Source of the DNA: Cyanobacteria bacterium REEB67
GTDB lineage: Bacteria; Cyanobacteriota; Vampirovibrionia; Obscuribacterales; Obscuribacteraceae
Length of the DNA stretch: 64,000 nt
Direction of reading: 5' to 3'
NCBI GenBank assembly: GCA_018971775.1
Contig: JAGXAB010000012.1
Location: 1 to 64,000, forward strand
This document shows positions 44,380 to 53,921 of the stretch, one piece after another. The position numbers and the translations under genes are program-made. Numbering within the stretch: position 1 is the stretch's first letter; each line of letters begins with the position of its first letter. The notes under the pieces were generated by a model that saw only the letters and a program-made list of their open reading frames with translations, did not search any database and had not been told where the DNA came from.

Positions 44380-46596
44380 TTGCTAGTGACCTCCCCATTT
44401 TTAAACCCGGACAAACCGTCAAGCCAGGACACCGACCGGGAAAAACCGGCCACCCTTGACCTGAACCACGGCGACCAGACTCAGACAGCGGCAGCCAATA
44501 TGTTGGCCGAGGTGCAGGCGGTAAGCGCCACCACCCGCGCCCATTTTGCCGAAAATAAGGCGCTGCGCGATAGTGAGCCCAAGCAGTACAACCATGACGG
44601 CTTTCTCGGAGCCCTGGTGGAAAATGCCGGTTACAGCGGCATCCAGCAAACGACCCGCTCGCTGGCTCAATGGAGCGACCTGGCCACCGGCGGTAAACTA
44701 GCAGACCGCGTTAATCTCGTCGCCAGGCCTCTGGCGGCGGAATACAAATCATCGGAATGGTATGGCGAACAATTCGGCGGCGCCGTCGGCAAAATCGCCC
44801 CCTTCCTGGCCGCCTTTGCCGTCACCCGTGGTGTTGCGGCAAAAATTGGCGTGAATGCCGCTCTTGAAGGCGAAAGCGGAGCGGTCTTCACTCGCGCCAA
44901 TGCCATTTTGACCGGACAGGCTGCCGTAGCCGGTTTTGGCTCGGAGGCAATCTTCACCCCAAACGAAAAGAACAATCAAAGTCTGCCAGCGATGGCCACA
45001 GAAAGGCTGAAAAATGGCGCTATCGGCGCTCTGGACATGGCCTCGATCACGGCCGGCAGTCTCAGTTTAAAAGCTCTCGGCACGGCGGCGGCTGAGGATA
45101 TGCCGCTGGCCAGCGCCATGCTGCGCAATGGCGGGGTGTCGGCGGCAATCAGCGGCTATCCGACCGGCATGCTCAGTGCCGAAGCCCACTCCAGATTATT
45201 CGAGGATCGCGCCTCGACAGCGGCCGAACGCGAACAATCAGCCCTCGGTATGGCTGCCGTCGGCTTCGGCCTCGGCGCACTGCAGGGCAGGGCCACCGAA
45301 ACGGCGGAGAGTCGCAGCGGCTCTAATTTGCCCGGCATTAAAGACGTGCTCCAGGTAAAAGCTGAAAACACCATGCAGCACATCGACAATTTCGCCAGTT
45401 CGCTGGGCTCCTTCGACGGTCTGATCGGCGGCGGCAATCGCCTCGCCTATGCCCAGGCCGGCGCCCAGTTTGGCCGCGTGCCTTTGCGCAGTATGGCCAT
45501 GGAGTCGACCCTGCGCGATCTCAATTCTAATGTGATGTTCCGCGACGGCGACAAGGCGGCCGGCAACGCTGATGGCGGTAAGACCAGCGCTGAGAAAAGC
45601 AGCAGCCGGCGTAGCAGCGATCGCTCGAGCGAAAAAGAAAACACCACGGATAGTGGCAAGGGTACGCCCCTGAAAAAAGCACTCACCGATCTCCATCTTG
45701 GCGATGTCGCTGATTTTGTCGCCCGCGACAAGGTCTTGAAAAATCAAACGGTGGTGCGCAGTCTCGGTGAAGGCAATGACAGTCCCGCCGTACTCGAGCT
45801 AGCCCCAAGCAAGGCCTTCCCCGAAGGCGGCGCTCTCAAGGTAACGATTGCCGAAGGTGGATGGCAAAAGGATTGGGGCACGAGACCCTTCGACGCAAAA
45901 ATGCTCAGCAAAGTGCACGACGTCGAGCTGAGCGGCTCAAATTTCAACGGCTCGGCCGCTGTTTACGTACAAGAACTGGTCGACACCCAGCCTCGATATG
46001 CCCAGGATCTCGTCGACAATTTCTTTGCTAAAGTGCAGCAGTCAGGTCTCGAATTTGGCGACGGTGGACCGGAGATCATGAAACAGGTCGGCATCAGTCG
46101 CAAGACCGGCGATCTTGTTTTGATCGACCTGCCCTCTATCGATCAAGCCGGTGCCCATGAAACTTTGCGTACGATTATCGAAGGTCATGAAGGCGTCGAA
46201 GAAGCCTACGAAAAAGAAAACAAGGCGATTCGCGACGGCAACCACGAACCTGAAAAACCGGATTTCGAACAGATCATCGATGTCGACCGCGAGGCTCACA
46301 GTCAGCAAGCCCTGCGAGAAGGCCAGTTTACAGCCCATGAGCAAGAGTTGCTTTCGCAGCTGAAAGAAGGCATCTCGCCGCGCGAAGTGCTGGAATTTGC
46401 CGCCCTGCTCGAAGGTAAATTAACCCCCAAAGGCATGCCCGACACCAAAGCGGTCAAGAATCAATTTGATGCTATGGTACGCCGTGCTCAAAAAGCGGGA
46501 GTGCTGGACAAACCAGGCAAGCAATCGAAGGCGAGTGCAGGCAATGATGCTAGTGATTTTGGATCAGAATCAGATTTTGCCGATAACGACTATTAG
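44380..46596 (+). CDS. Large protein of unknown function with C-terminal kinase-like fold
   Basis: This is a 738-residue protein starting at TTG 44380. Residues about 60-330 are Ala/Gly-rich with possible amphipathic or membrane-associated stretches (GKIAPFLAAFAVTRGVAAKIG). A Ser/Arg/Lys linker covers residues about 395-430. The C-terminal 250 residues contain AVYVQELVDTQPRY, LEFGDGGPEIMKQVGIS and GDLVLIDLPSIDQA, which loosely recall a kinase-like hinge and metal-binding loop. That is a guess. It overlaps nothing and is followed with no gap by the MATE gene (TAGATG). Confidence 0.5.
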   Translation: MLVTSPFLNPDKPSSQDTDREKPATLDLNHGDQTQTAAANMLAEVQAVSATTRAHFAENKALRDSEPKQYNHDGFLGALVENAGYSGIQQTTRSLAQWSDLATGGKLADRVNLVARPLAAEYKSSEWYGEQFGGAVGKIAPFLAAFAVTRGVAAKIGVNAALEGESGAVFTRANAILTGQAAVAGFGSEAIFTPNEKNNQSLPAMATERLKNGAIGALDMASITAGSLSLKALGTAAAEDMPLASAMLRNGGVSAAISGYPTGMLSAEAHSRLFEDRASTAAEREQSALGMAAVGFGLGALQGRATETAESRSGSNLPGIKDVLQVKAENTMQHIDNFASSLGSFDGLIGGGNRLAYAQAGAQFGRVPLRSMAMESTLRDLNSNVMFRDGDKAAGNADGGKTSAEKSSSRRSSDRSSEKENTTDSGKGTPLKKALTDLHLGDVADFVARDKVLKNQTVVRSLGEGNDSPAVLELAPSKAFPEGGALKVTIAEGGWQKDWGTRPFDAKMLSKVHDVELSGSNFNGSAAVYVQELVDTQPRYAQDLVDNFFAKVQQSGLEFGDGGPEIMKQVGISRKTGDLVLIDLPSIDQAGAHETLRTIIEGHEGVEEAYEKENKAIRDGNHEPEKPDFEQIIDVDREAHSQQALREGQFTAHEQELLSQLKEGISPREVLEFAALLEGKLTPKGMPDTKAVKNQFDAMVRRAQKAGVLDKPGKQSKASAGNDASDFGSESDFADNDY

Positions 46597-47967
46597 ATGA
46601 CAGCCCAGGCAACTAAGGACAACCGTAAATCGCTGGTTACAGGCAATTTGTGGCGAGCGATCTGGGTGATGAGCTGGCCGCTTCTGCTGACGACGATCGG
46701 CAATTCGCTGGTCGGCCTCACCGACGTCAAGGTATCGAGCTACCTGGGATCGAGTGCCCAGGCGGCAGTCGGTCTGGCCGAACAATTGCTCTTTACTTTT
46801 ATGCTCTTCATCATGGCCGTCGGCGTCGGCACCACCGCCCTGGTGGCACGTGCCTACGGCGCCGAAGACACGGAAGAAATGCTCGATTGCGCCGGCCAGT
46901 CTTTCACCCTGTCAATCATGCTCGGCGTCACCATGGCGTTGATTTGCGCAGTCACCGCCAATTTTATGCTGCCCTTCTTCACGGCCTCACCACAGGTGGC
47001 TGTGATCGGCAGTCAATATCTGGGCGCTTACAGTATCATGCTTATTCCATTCAGTATCACCGTAATAGCCAACTCTTCTTTTCGGGCCATCGGCGACAGT
47101 AAGACACCGCTTTTAATCGTCACGACCATGACCATAATCAATGTCGTCGGCGACTATTTAACCGTGCTCGGCAACTGGCCGGTAGCGGGACTTGGTGTCA
47201 TGGGCATGGTCTATGCCGCCCTGGCAGCCAGTTTGACCGGGGCCATCCTGGCCGTCCTTTTGATGCGCCGCTCGGTTTTGAAAAATTCACTCACCCGCAT
47301 CTTGCCGGCCAATTTCAAAACGATCAAAAGGATCAGCAATATCGGCATGCCCTCCGCCTTTCAGAGGCTGGCCTGGTCGATGTCAGTCTTTGTCGTCTTT
47401 TTCATTTTGAAAGACTGCCAAAACAGCACCTGCGCTCTTGCTTCCTGGACGATTGGCATGCGCTGCGAATCGGTTATCTTTATGCCGCTCATGGCTCTCA
47501 GCCTGGCGGTCTCATCGATAGTCGGTCAGAGTCTCGGCGCCCACGAAGCGGACCGGGCCTTCAAAGCAGGCTGGCGAGTCACCTGGATCGGCATCTGGAT
47601 GATGGTTTTCATGTCGGTGGTTCTCTATGTCTTTGCCCGCGAAATCGCCTGCTACTTCGCCACCGATCCAGGTACCGTCGCCTATACGATTTCATATTTG
47701 CGCATCAATTGTCTGGCCGAGCCCTTCCTCGCCCTTGCTCAAGTTTTGACAGGAGCCTTGCAAGGGGCGGGGGACACCAAACCTGTTATGTGGTTTTCGA
47801 TCTCATGCAATTGGCTAATTCGCCTGCCTATCGCCTATATCGGCGTGCTCTATCTGCACATGGGACCGGACGGTGTCTGGTGGGGCATGAGCATTTCGAT
47901 CATGCTGCAGGCCTTTATGGTGCTGTGGCGCTATCAGTCGAAGCAATGGATTCAGTTGAAGATTTAG
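46597..47967 (+). CDS. MATE-family efflux transporter
   Basis: This is a 456-residue inner-membrane protein with twelve helices in two repeats: N-half MSWPLLLTTIGNSLVGLTDVKVSSYLG and C-half RLAWSMSVFVVFFILKDC. The family phrase ALVARAYGAEDTEEM and the mirrored SIVGQSLGAHEADRA are typical. It would export cationic compounds by Na+ or H+ exchange; substrate unknown. ATG 46597 directly follows the upstream stop, so translation is coupled. Its 3' end overlaps the convergent O-antigen ligase-like gene by 53 bases. Confidence 0.92.
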   Translation: MTAQATKDNRKSLVTGNLWRAIWVMSWPLLLTTIGNSLVGLTDVKVSSYLGSSAQAAVGLAEQLLFTFMLFIMAVGVGTTALVARAYGAEDTEEMLDCAGQSFTLSIMLGVTMALICAVTANFMLPFFTASPQVAVIGSQYLGAYSIMLIPFSITVIANSSFRAIGDSKTPLLIVTTMTIINVVGDYLTVLGNWPVAGLGVMGMVYAALAASLTGAILAVLLMRRSVLKNSLTRILPANFKTIKRISNIGMPSAFQRLAWSMSVFVVFFILKDCQNSTCALASWTIGMRCESVIFMPLMALSLAVSSIVGQSLGAHEADRAFKAGWRVTWIGIWMMVFMSVVLYVFAREIACYFATDPGTVAYTISYLRINCLAEPFLALAQVLTGALQGAGDTKPVMWFSISCNWLIRLPIAYIGVLYLHMGPDGVWWGMSISIMLQAFMVLWRYQSKQWIQLKI

Positions 47968-49249
47968 AGGCACCATGAGCTTTCAGATCGCTTGCATTTT
48001 TCAACGCAGCAAGCAAAAACCACTGGGCAAGCTTGACTTGCGCCGTGCCAAAATTGTATTCAAAAAGGCCCGCCACCATGAGCGATACCAGAGCCGCCAG
48101 CGTGCCCAGTCCTACGCCGCCACTCCAGTAATGGTCCAGACTGTTGATGTAAGCTGCGCGCAGACCGCTAAAAAGGAGAAAGGCAAAGGCGAGAAAGCCT
48201 ATCACTCCAAGCGTGCTTAGAATCTGAAAATAATTGCTGTGGGCATGATTGAGGTCGGAAGAATGCCCCGGAACCAGCGCCTCCGGTATATCTGTGATGC
48301 GCGGGAAGTGGGAGGGACCGACGCCGGTGAGCGGACGTTCTTTAAAAGCATCAATGGCCCGGCCCCATATTTTGATCCGCGTCGTGACGCTGACATCCTG
48401 CTGCCAGTGAGCTAGAGGAGCCATTCTTGCCTTGAAGGCTGGTACAAAAATCCAGGCCAGGGTAAGAGCGATGATGACGCCAAGGCTACTCGCAAGCAGA
48501 GTTTTGGCAGACAGCCGCCCTCTCATTACGATCAAGGCGACCAGCACTATCAGACCGGCGATCAGGCCAAGCCAGGCGGAACGCTCACAGGCGAAAACGA
48601 GACCGAGAAAGTTGGTCAATGTAAGCAGGGCGAAAAAGATTTTGTTCGAGAAAGGCGCCGGCAAAAAACGATTGGCTCCCTTTACCATCAGGCCGAGAGC
48701 AAGGAAGCTGGTCAGTTGCATCAAGCCGGCAAATGGCATCGGCGCGCTGCAAAAGCCGGTACCTTGCAAATATTGATAGGTAAAAGGATGATAGTTGCAC
48801 ACCTGTTGGACGCTGCCCCAGAGTCCGGCCAGCGCACCAAAAGCGATAAAAGAAGCAAGCGCCGTGCGTTCGCAGCTTGAAGCTTCGCCTGGCCTGGAGC
48901 AGGCATTGAAAGCCTGATAGACATAAAAATAGATGATGAAGGCGCGTACATTGGGGAAGAAATCGCGAAAATCATGCAGACTGCCAGGGGGACCCGAAAG
49001 GGCGGAAACGGAGAGGCTGACGAGAGTGGCGGCGATGAAGATCAGGAGTGGCACCGTCAGCGGTGCGGCGCCTAGCAACTTGAGAGGCTCAAGCCCCGCA
49101 TTATTACCGGTGCGGCGGCAGCTCTCGGCAATACTGAGGGCGATGCCAGCAAGAATAATCACCCAGGAAAAAGTGACCGAAGTATGTAAGGCCACCGCCA
49201 GAGCCAGACAGAGAAGGATTTCCAGCTGTCGGAGGCGATCAGTCTTCAC
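47915..49249 (-). CDS. O-antigen ligase/Wzy-like polysaccharide membrane protein
   Basis: This is a 444-residue polytopic membrane protein, about ten to twelve helices. The Wzy_C/WaaL pattern is the periplasmic loop with TTRIKIWGRAIDAFKERPLTGVGPSHF and NHAHSNYFQILSTLGVIGFLAF, with the conserved His of HAHSNY. Such proteins join or polymerise sugar chains on lipid carriers, including surface polysaccharide. The start is GTG 49249. It lies 23 bases downstream of trpS. The C-terminal tail is Ser/Thr-rich. Confidence 0.85.
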   Translation of the reverse strand: MKTDRLRQLEILLCLALAVALHTSVTFSWVIILAGIALSIAESCRRTGNNAGLEPLKLLGAAPLTVPLLIFIAATLVSLSVSALSGPPGSLHDFRDFFPNVRAFIIYFYVYQAFNACSRPGEASSCERTALASFIAFGALAGLWGSVQQVCNYHPFTYQYLQGTGFCSAPMPFAGLMQLTSFLALGLMVKGANRFLPAPFSNKIFFALLTLTNFLGLVFACERSAWLGLIAGLIVLVALIVMRGRLSAKTLLASSLGVIIALTLAWIFVPAFKARMAPLAHWQQDVSVTTRIKIWGRAIDAFKERPLTGVGPSHFPRITDIPEALVPGHSSDLNHAHSNYFQILSTLGVIGFLAFAFLLFSGLRAAYINSLDHYWSGGVGLGTLAALVSLMVAGLFEYNFGTAQVKLAQWFLLAALKNASDLKAHGASKSSTESIASTDSATAP

Positions 49250-49272
49250 CAGGTCTACCAGATTAGTCGACT

Positions 49273-50298
49273 CTACCAGTTGGTCATTCCCATGATGTCG
49301 CGTACTTCGGCCAGTGTTTCGCCGGCTACTTTGCGCGCCTTCTGGTTGCCATGAGCGATGATTTTGTGCACCTGCTCGGGATTGGCAGCCAGCTTTTCGC
49401 GCTTTTCGCGGAAGGGGCGGAAATAATCATTTATATGATCGGCAAGGCGACTTTTGCAAGCGACGCATCCGATTTGAGCCGTTTCACATTCTTCTTTGAC
49501 GAGGGCGAGGACGTCGGGCTTGTCGCGATCGATGACGTTGTACCATGGCCACGGTACCTCGCAGAGATCGACATGTCCGGGATCGGACTTGGCGATGCGG
49601 GTGCGATCGGTGATCATTTGTTTGACTTTTTTAGTGGTATCGCCATCGGTATCAGCGATTTTAAGATCATTATTGAAAGACTTGCCCATCTTCTGACCGT
49701 CGACGCCCTTTAGAAGAGGCGTCGTCGTAAATTCGGGCTTGGGCTCGGGGAAATAGTCGACGTTGAAGACATGATTGAAACGCCTGGCCACGGCGCGGGC
49801 AAATTCCAGGTGCGATTCTTGATCTTTGCCGACCGGCACACATTCGCCCCGAAAAGTAAGAATGTCGGAAGCCATCAACACCGGATAGCCGAGCAATCCG
49901 TAAGTCACTTTTTCTTTGGCCGCCGCTTCGTCGTTATCGAGCATGCGCACCATGTCTTTGAGTGTGGGCTCGCGCTCCACCCAGTTGTGCGGCGTCAGCA
50001 TCGAAAACAAAAGATGCAATTCGGCGATCTCGGGCACGGCCGACTGCACGTAGATTGTCGATAATTCCGGGTCGATGCCGACACAAAGCCAGTCGAGGGC
50101 AATCTCGAAGATATTACCTTTGACTTCACTGGTGTTCTGATACTTGGTCGTCAGGGCGTGCCAGTCGACGATACTAAAATAAGGGTCGAAACCGCCCATA
50201 TTTTGGAAGTGCAACCAGTTGGTGAGCGCCCCAAAATAGTGACCAAGGTGCAAACGACCGGTCGGGCGCATGCCCGACATTAATCTCTTGGCTGTCAT
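49273..50298 (-). CDS. trpS: Tryptophan--tRNA ligase
   Basis: This is a 341-residue class I synthetase charging tRNA-Trp. The signatures are RPTGRLHLGHYFGAL (HIGH-type) and GQKMGKSFNN (KMSKS-type). The body shows VQSAVPEIAELHLLFSMLT and YPVLMASDILTF. The ATG at 50298 has only a weak ribosome site, and a 36-codon gene ends 18 bases upstream, so coupling is likely. No T-box leader is seen. Confidence 0.95.
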   Translation of the reverse strand: MTAKRLMSGMRPTGRLHLGHYFGALTNWLHFQNMGGFDPYFSIVDWHALTTKYQNTSEVKGNIFEIALDWLCVGIDPELSTIYVQSAVPEIAELHLLFSMLTPHNWVEREPTLKDMVRMLDNDEAAAKEKVTYGLLGYPVLMASDILTFRGECVPVGKDQESHLEFARAVARRFNHVFNVDYFPEPKPEFTTTPLLKGVDGQKMGKSFNNDLKIADTDGDTTKKVKQMITDRTRIAKSDPGHVDLCEVPWPWYNVIDRDKPDVLALVKEECETAQIGCVACKSRLADHINDYFRPFREKREKLAANPEQVHKIIAHGNQKARKVAGETLAEVRDIMGMTNW

Positions 50299-50316
50299 TG
50301 CTATGCTGCTCTGAGC

Positions 50317-50427
50317 CTATTTGTTAGCGTTGGCTTTGGCGATCGCTTCTTTGACGAGAACCTTTTTGCGGTTTTCTTTGGCTTTTCTGCGCTGTTTCTT
50401 TTCACGGCGATTGTACTTGTGAGTCAT
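50317..50427 (-). CDS. Very small basic protein (36 aa) upstream of trpS
   Basis: This gene is too short for the ORF track. It starts MTHKYNRREKKQRRK and ends KANANK; 15 of 36 residues are Lys or Arg. A strong GGGAGAG ribosome site lies seven bases before ATG 50427. There are no Trp codons, so it is not an attenuator leader for trpS. The composition resembles small ribosomal proteins or RNA-binding peptides. It ends 18 bases before trpS. Confidence 0.72.
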   Translation of the reverse strand: MTHKYNRREKKQRRKAKENRKKVLVKEAIAKANANK

Positions 50428-50496
50428 GAAACTCTCCCAATTAAGACGTATAAGTTTGAAAGAGTGTACCGAAAAGACAGGAAAATTGCAGGCTTC

Positions 50497-52518
50497 TTAG
50501 CGCCTTGCAAACCTTTCTTTTTCTTGAGTAAGACGGTCCCAGTCGGAGGCTGTCATGAAGCCCAACTTGACGAGCAGGTCGGTGAGCTTGATCCCTTTCT
50601 GGCGGGCCACTTCAATCACATCGCGCAGCTCATCGCCGGTAATACGCCGTCTTTGCAGCAGATATTGCTCGAGTTCTACCCGTCCGAGCAGCAAATCGGC
50701 GGTCAGACTGGCTACGGCATCGGGCGGGTCAAGGTAACCACGCTCCAGGCAATATTTGCAGTCGTGCAAGATTTGAGCGGGCACGACATCCGATTCTGTG
50801 GCAACAGTGATAAAAGTTTTACCCTTTTTGAAATCTTCGACAATTTTTTGCAGATTGTCGTCGAGCACTCCGTTGCCGACGGATATATGGCCAAATGGCG
50901 ACACATGAAAGCTGGTCTGGAAAAGCCGCTCGATGTCGATAGCGACGATTGGCAGTGGATCGGTGCGGACGATGTCAAAGAGCCTTTTCTCCGGACTTTC
51001 CTCGACAGCGGTGGCGGCCAGAGCGCCAGCCGAAGAAGAAGAAGAAGAAGAAGAAGAAGAAGAAGAAGAAGAAGCCTGCACCGTCACTTTCATTTTTTCG
51101 TCGCTGACCGCCGCCGCCCAGGCGTTGACGGTGGCAATCGGAGTGGAAGCACCGGCCGAAGCTGTGGAAAATTCTCTGGCAGTCGATTTAGTGTCGGTCG
51201 TGCTCTTATCTTTGCTGCTCTTGTCCAGGTTAATACTTTTATCCAGGGTCTGCCTGGCCAGAGCCGCCGCCTTGGCTACGGCCAGACTGTCCGAGGAAAC
51301 TGCGGCGATCTTGTCGGATGATGTACGAAAAGATGTAGGCAAATGAATCTGCTGCGTATCGACTTGAGAGGCAGCGGCCCTGGAGGCATCCGGATTTTCG
51401 AGAAATTCCTTCATCACATCTTTGGCATACTCGAGCGGCTGCTCTGAGGCTTTTTGCGCCTTAGCCATGATTTCGGCAAATTCGGGCGAGCCCACCGCCG
51501 GCAGAGAATCGCAGGTGATGACGTCACGGTCGCCGGTCATCTTCCCGGGCACGGCATTAAACGTAGCACCGGTGGCGGTGCCGACGGCGCTCTGTTTGTC
51601 GGCTTCGACAGGCGGAGTGAAATCAGCTTTAACAGCCGGTAGTGCCTCTTCGGCGGCTGGCCCAGACAGAGAATCAGAAGCAGACGCCTCTGCCTCGACA
51701 GGGGAAAGATCGGGCTCAAATTGTTGAGGCTTCGCTTCAGTTTCAGTATCGATGGCAGGAGCTACTTCAGACACAACTTCAGACACCACTGGCCCGGGAG
51801 TGGCGTCGAAAGCGTCACTTCCACCTTTACTTTCACTGGCACTTTTGGTTTGCCCCGGCGGCGCTTCTTCGTCGTCGACCTGCATGCTATCGAGTATGGC
51901 GGCTAGGCCGTTGATTGGGGTTTCGCCGGCGTCTTCGACCTGCACTTCCTTGGTCGCCCGCAAAATTTCGACCGAACCGGTAATCAGCAAGCGAAAAAGC
52001 GAGCTGGTGGCACGCACAACATCAAAACTAAATTCGCGCATGGCCTGACGCATGGTGCGACCGTCTGTGATCCAGCCGAGCACGGCATAATCTTCTTTGA
52101 GCAAGGGTTGCTTGGCGAGCGCCTCTTGCCAGGATTGGGTGCCGAATGTGGGCGAAGGAACGATTTCACTGTTCAAACCAACGGCGGAGTCCCGCAAAAA
52201 AGCCATTTGATCGGCAAAAGTATTGGATTGTTTGAGGGGGATTTTGAGGCTGTCGCTGCCACCACCACTGGAGGCGGTCGCCTCGCTATCTAAACGCTCG
52301 ACCTTGAAATTTCCCTCGGGCCAGAACAATAGTTCGGTCAAGGCATCATTTCCTTCGAGCAGCCCAAAATTAGCGCTTTGAATCACGCCTGAGCAAACAA
52401 GCAAACTACCCTTCTGACCGGCGCTCTCCAGATTTACCTTGTAGCTCTTGTTTGACTCGGTGGCCAAAAATTGTAAAAGCCCCGGCAGTGAGACGTCGGA
52501 CAGGTTTCCCTCAATCAT
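50497..52518 (-). CDS. PATAN/DUF4388 protein with MshEN-like C-terminus
   Basis: This is a 673-residue cytoplasmic protein. Residues 1-100 match the PATAN/DUF4388 pattern (MIEGNLSDVSLPGLLQFLATESNKSYKVNL, GSLLVCSGVIQSANFG). A long acidic/Ala/Ser disordered region covers about 190-490, ending in a run of about 14 serines encoded by a trinucleotide repeat. The end (residues about 500-670) has KRLFDIVRTDPLPIVAIDIERLF and two halves of a GspE-N/MshEN-like motif (LEQYLLQRRRITGDELRDVIEVARQKGIKLTDLLVKLGFM). The PATAN domain occurs in motility and polarity regulators of cyanobacteria. Start ATG 52518 follows AGGG. Confidence 0.75.
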   Translation of the reverse strand: MIEGNLSDVSLPGLLQFLATESNKSYKVNLESAGQKGSLLVCSGVIQSANFGLLEGNDALTELLFWPEGNFKVERLDSEATASSGGGSDSLKIPLKQSNTFADQMAFLRDSAVGLNSEIVPSPTFGTQSWQEALAKQPLLKEDYAVLGWITDGRTMRQAMREFSFDVVRATSSLFRLLITGSVEILRATKEVQVEDAGETPINGLAAILDSMQVDDEEAPPGQTKSASESKGGSDAFDATPGPVVSEVVSEVAPAIDTETEAKPQQFEPDLSPVEAEASASDSLSGPAAEEALPAVKADFTPPVEADKQSAVGTATGATFNAVPGKMTGDRDVITCDSLPAVGSPEFAEIMAKAQKASEQPLEYAKDVMKEFLENPDASRAAASQVDTQQIHLPTSFRTSSDKIAAVSSDSLAVAKAAALARQTLDKSINLDKSSKDKSTTDTKSTAREFSTASAGASTPIATVNAWAAAVSDEKMKVTVQASSSSSSSSSSSSSSAGALAATAVEESPEKRLFDIVRTDPLPIVAIDIERLFQTSFHVSPFGHISVGNGVLDDNLQKIVEDFKKGKTFITVATESDVVPAQILHDCKYCLERGYLDPPDAVASLTADLLLGRVELEQYLLQRRRITGDELRDVIEVARQKGIKLTDLLVKLGFMTASDWDRLTQEKERFARR
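51032..51073 (+). repeat. (GAA)14 microsatellite encoding a polyserine tract
   Basis: On the minus strand this reads TCT serine codons inside the PATAN gene. A change of one unit adds or removes one serine without frameshift. Confidence 0.9.
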
Positions 52519-52814
52519 CTATTTATCCCTTGCATCCCCAGCTCGTTTCAAATTATGGCCGCTTGGAGTTCTCTTTTCGCTTCCATATATTGAAGAAAAA
52601 CCTCCGCTGCTTAACCCTATACCAAAAAGATGCCCCGGCAAATCGTGACGGTCACGTAGCGGCGCATCAACAAAGGCGCGGAAAGCCAAATTTACAAAAC
52701 TTAATCCACTTCTTGACTGCTTAGAGTTTCGGGAGTTTTGGGTAAATAGCAGGTAAGTGATACGGCTCCGAGAGTTGGATCGCTTCTTACTAAGTAAACG
52801 GGAGTGGGAGCGCG

Positions 52815-53759
52815 TTGGCTTCTAGAGTAACTGACGAAGTATCGGATGAATATGCGGACGTTTTTGGCGCCGACGAAGATCCGGCCATAGAGCCCGAAGT
52901 CGAGGCTGAGCCTACATCCAGTGAGGGCTTTAGCGAAGACTCGGTGCGTCTCTATTTAAGAGAAATCGGGCGCGTCAAAATGATCAAGCCCGACGAAGAG
53001 ATCGAGCTTGCCCGCATGATCGCCAAAGGCGATCCCGAGGCCAAAAAGAAGCTGATTCAGGCTAATCTGCGCCTGGTCATATCGATTGCAAAAAAATACG
53101 TCAACCGCGGCCTTCCCTTCCAGGATCTCATCCAGGAGGGCAATCTCGGCTTGATCCGTGCCGCCGAAAAATTCGACCACACCAAAGGTTTTAAATTTTC
53201 CACCTACGCCACCTGGTGGATAAGACAGGCTATCAGTCGGGGCCTCGCCGACAAATCGCGGACGATTCGCGTGCCCGTGCACATGGTCGAATCGATCAAC
53301 AAACTAAAAAAGAATAGCGCCAGACTGGCTCAGGAGCTGGGTCGCAAACCGACCGAGCAGGAGCTTTCACTGGCTCTAGACATACCGGTCGGCAAAGTGC
53401 AGGAAATTATGGCCGCGGACCGCGAGCCGGTTTCTATGGAAATGCCGCTTAACCGCGACGACGAGACTTATATCGGCGATCTGATCGAAGATAATGAAGC
53501 GACGCGTCCCGATGCCACCACCGCCGAAGAATTGATGCGTCAGGACCTGAGCCGCATGCTCAGCCAGCTCACCCCTCGCGAAAGAGACATCATGCATTTG
53601 CGCTATGGCCTCGAAGACGGAAGACAGAGAACACTGGAAGAAGTCGGCCGTCTTTTCAATATTACCCGCGAGCGCGTGCGGCAGATCGAGCACAAGGCTT
53701 TCCGCAAACTGCGCCAGCCCAACTGGTCGTCCAAATTGGCCGGCTATCTTGACGACTAA
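52815..53759 (+). CDS. rpoD: Primary RNA polymerase sigma factor (RpoD/SigA type)
   Basis: This is a 314-residue housekeeping sigma factor. After a short acidic N-terminus there is region 1.2 ([22 protein letters not shown]), region 2 ([34 protein letters not shown], then [32 protein letters not shown]), region 3 and region 4 ([44 protein letters not shown]). Region 1.1 is absent, as in several cyanobacterial-type primary sigmas. The start is TTG 52815 with GGGAG upstream. It is divergent from the PATAN gene. Confidence 0.92.
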   Translation: MASRVTDEVSDEYADVFGADEDPAIEPEVEAEPTSSEGFSEDSVRLYLREIGRVKMIKPDEEIELARMIAKGDPEAKKKLIQANLRLVISIAKKYVNRGLPFQDLIQEGNLGLIRAAEKFDHTKGFKFSTYATWWIRQAISRGLADKSRTIRVPVHMVESINKLKKNSARLAQELGRKPTEQELSLALDIPVGKVQEIMAADREPVSMEMPLNRDDETYIGDLIEDNEATRPDATTAEELMRQDLSRMLSQLTPRERDIMHLRYGLEDGRQRTLEEVGRLFNITRERVRQIEHKAFRKLRQPNWSSKLAGYLDD

Positions 53760-53921
53760 CTAGCCTTAGAGTTGCCTAAATGGCCTCCCCCATCTAAAAA
53801 TTCTTTGCAGCATTAGACAAACGCTCTTCTTACAACCCTCCGGGCTTGATAGGGTTATGCTGTGGACTTACCGGCCTTTTTTAAAGTCTGGGCGTCCTTC
53901 CTTTGATGACCGGCAACCTTT

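Noticed and set aside
50299-50496. T-box or Trp attenuator before trpS
   Set aside because: There is no T-box sequence or Trp codons in the short ORF; the region is mostly the 36-codon gene.
51032-51073. Short repeats as a CRISPR array
   Set aside because: It is a trinucleotide microsatellite without spacers, and no cas genes are present.
53760-53921. M-box riboswitch before mgtE
   Set aside because: The 160-bp gap lacks the size and conserved pairing expected for it.
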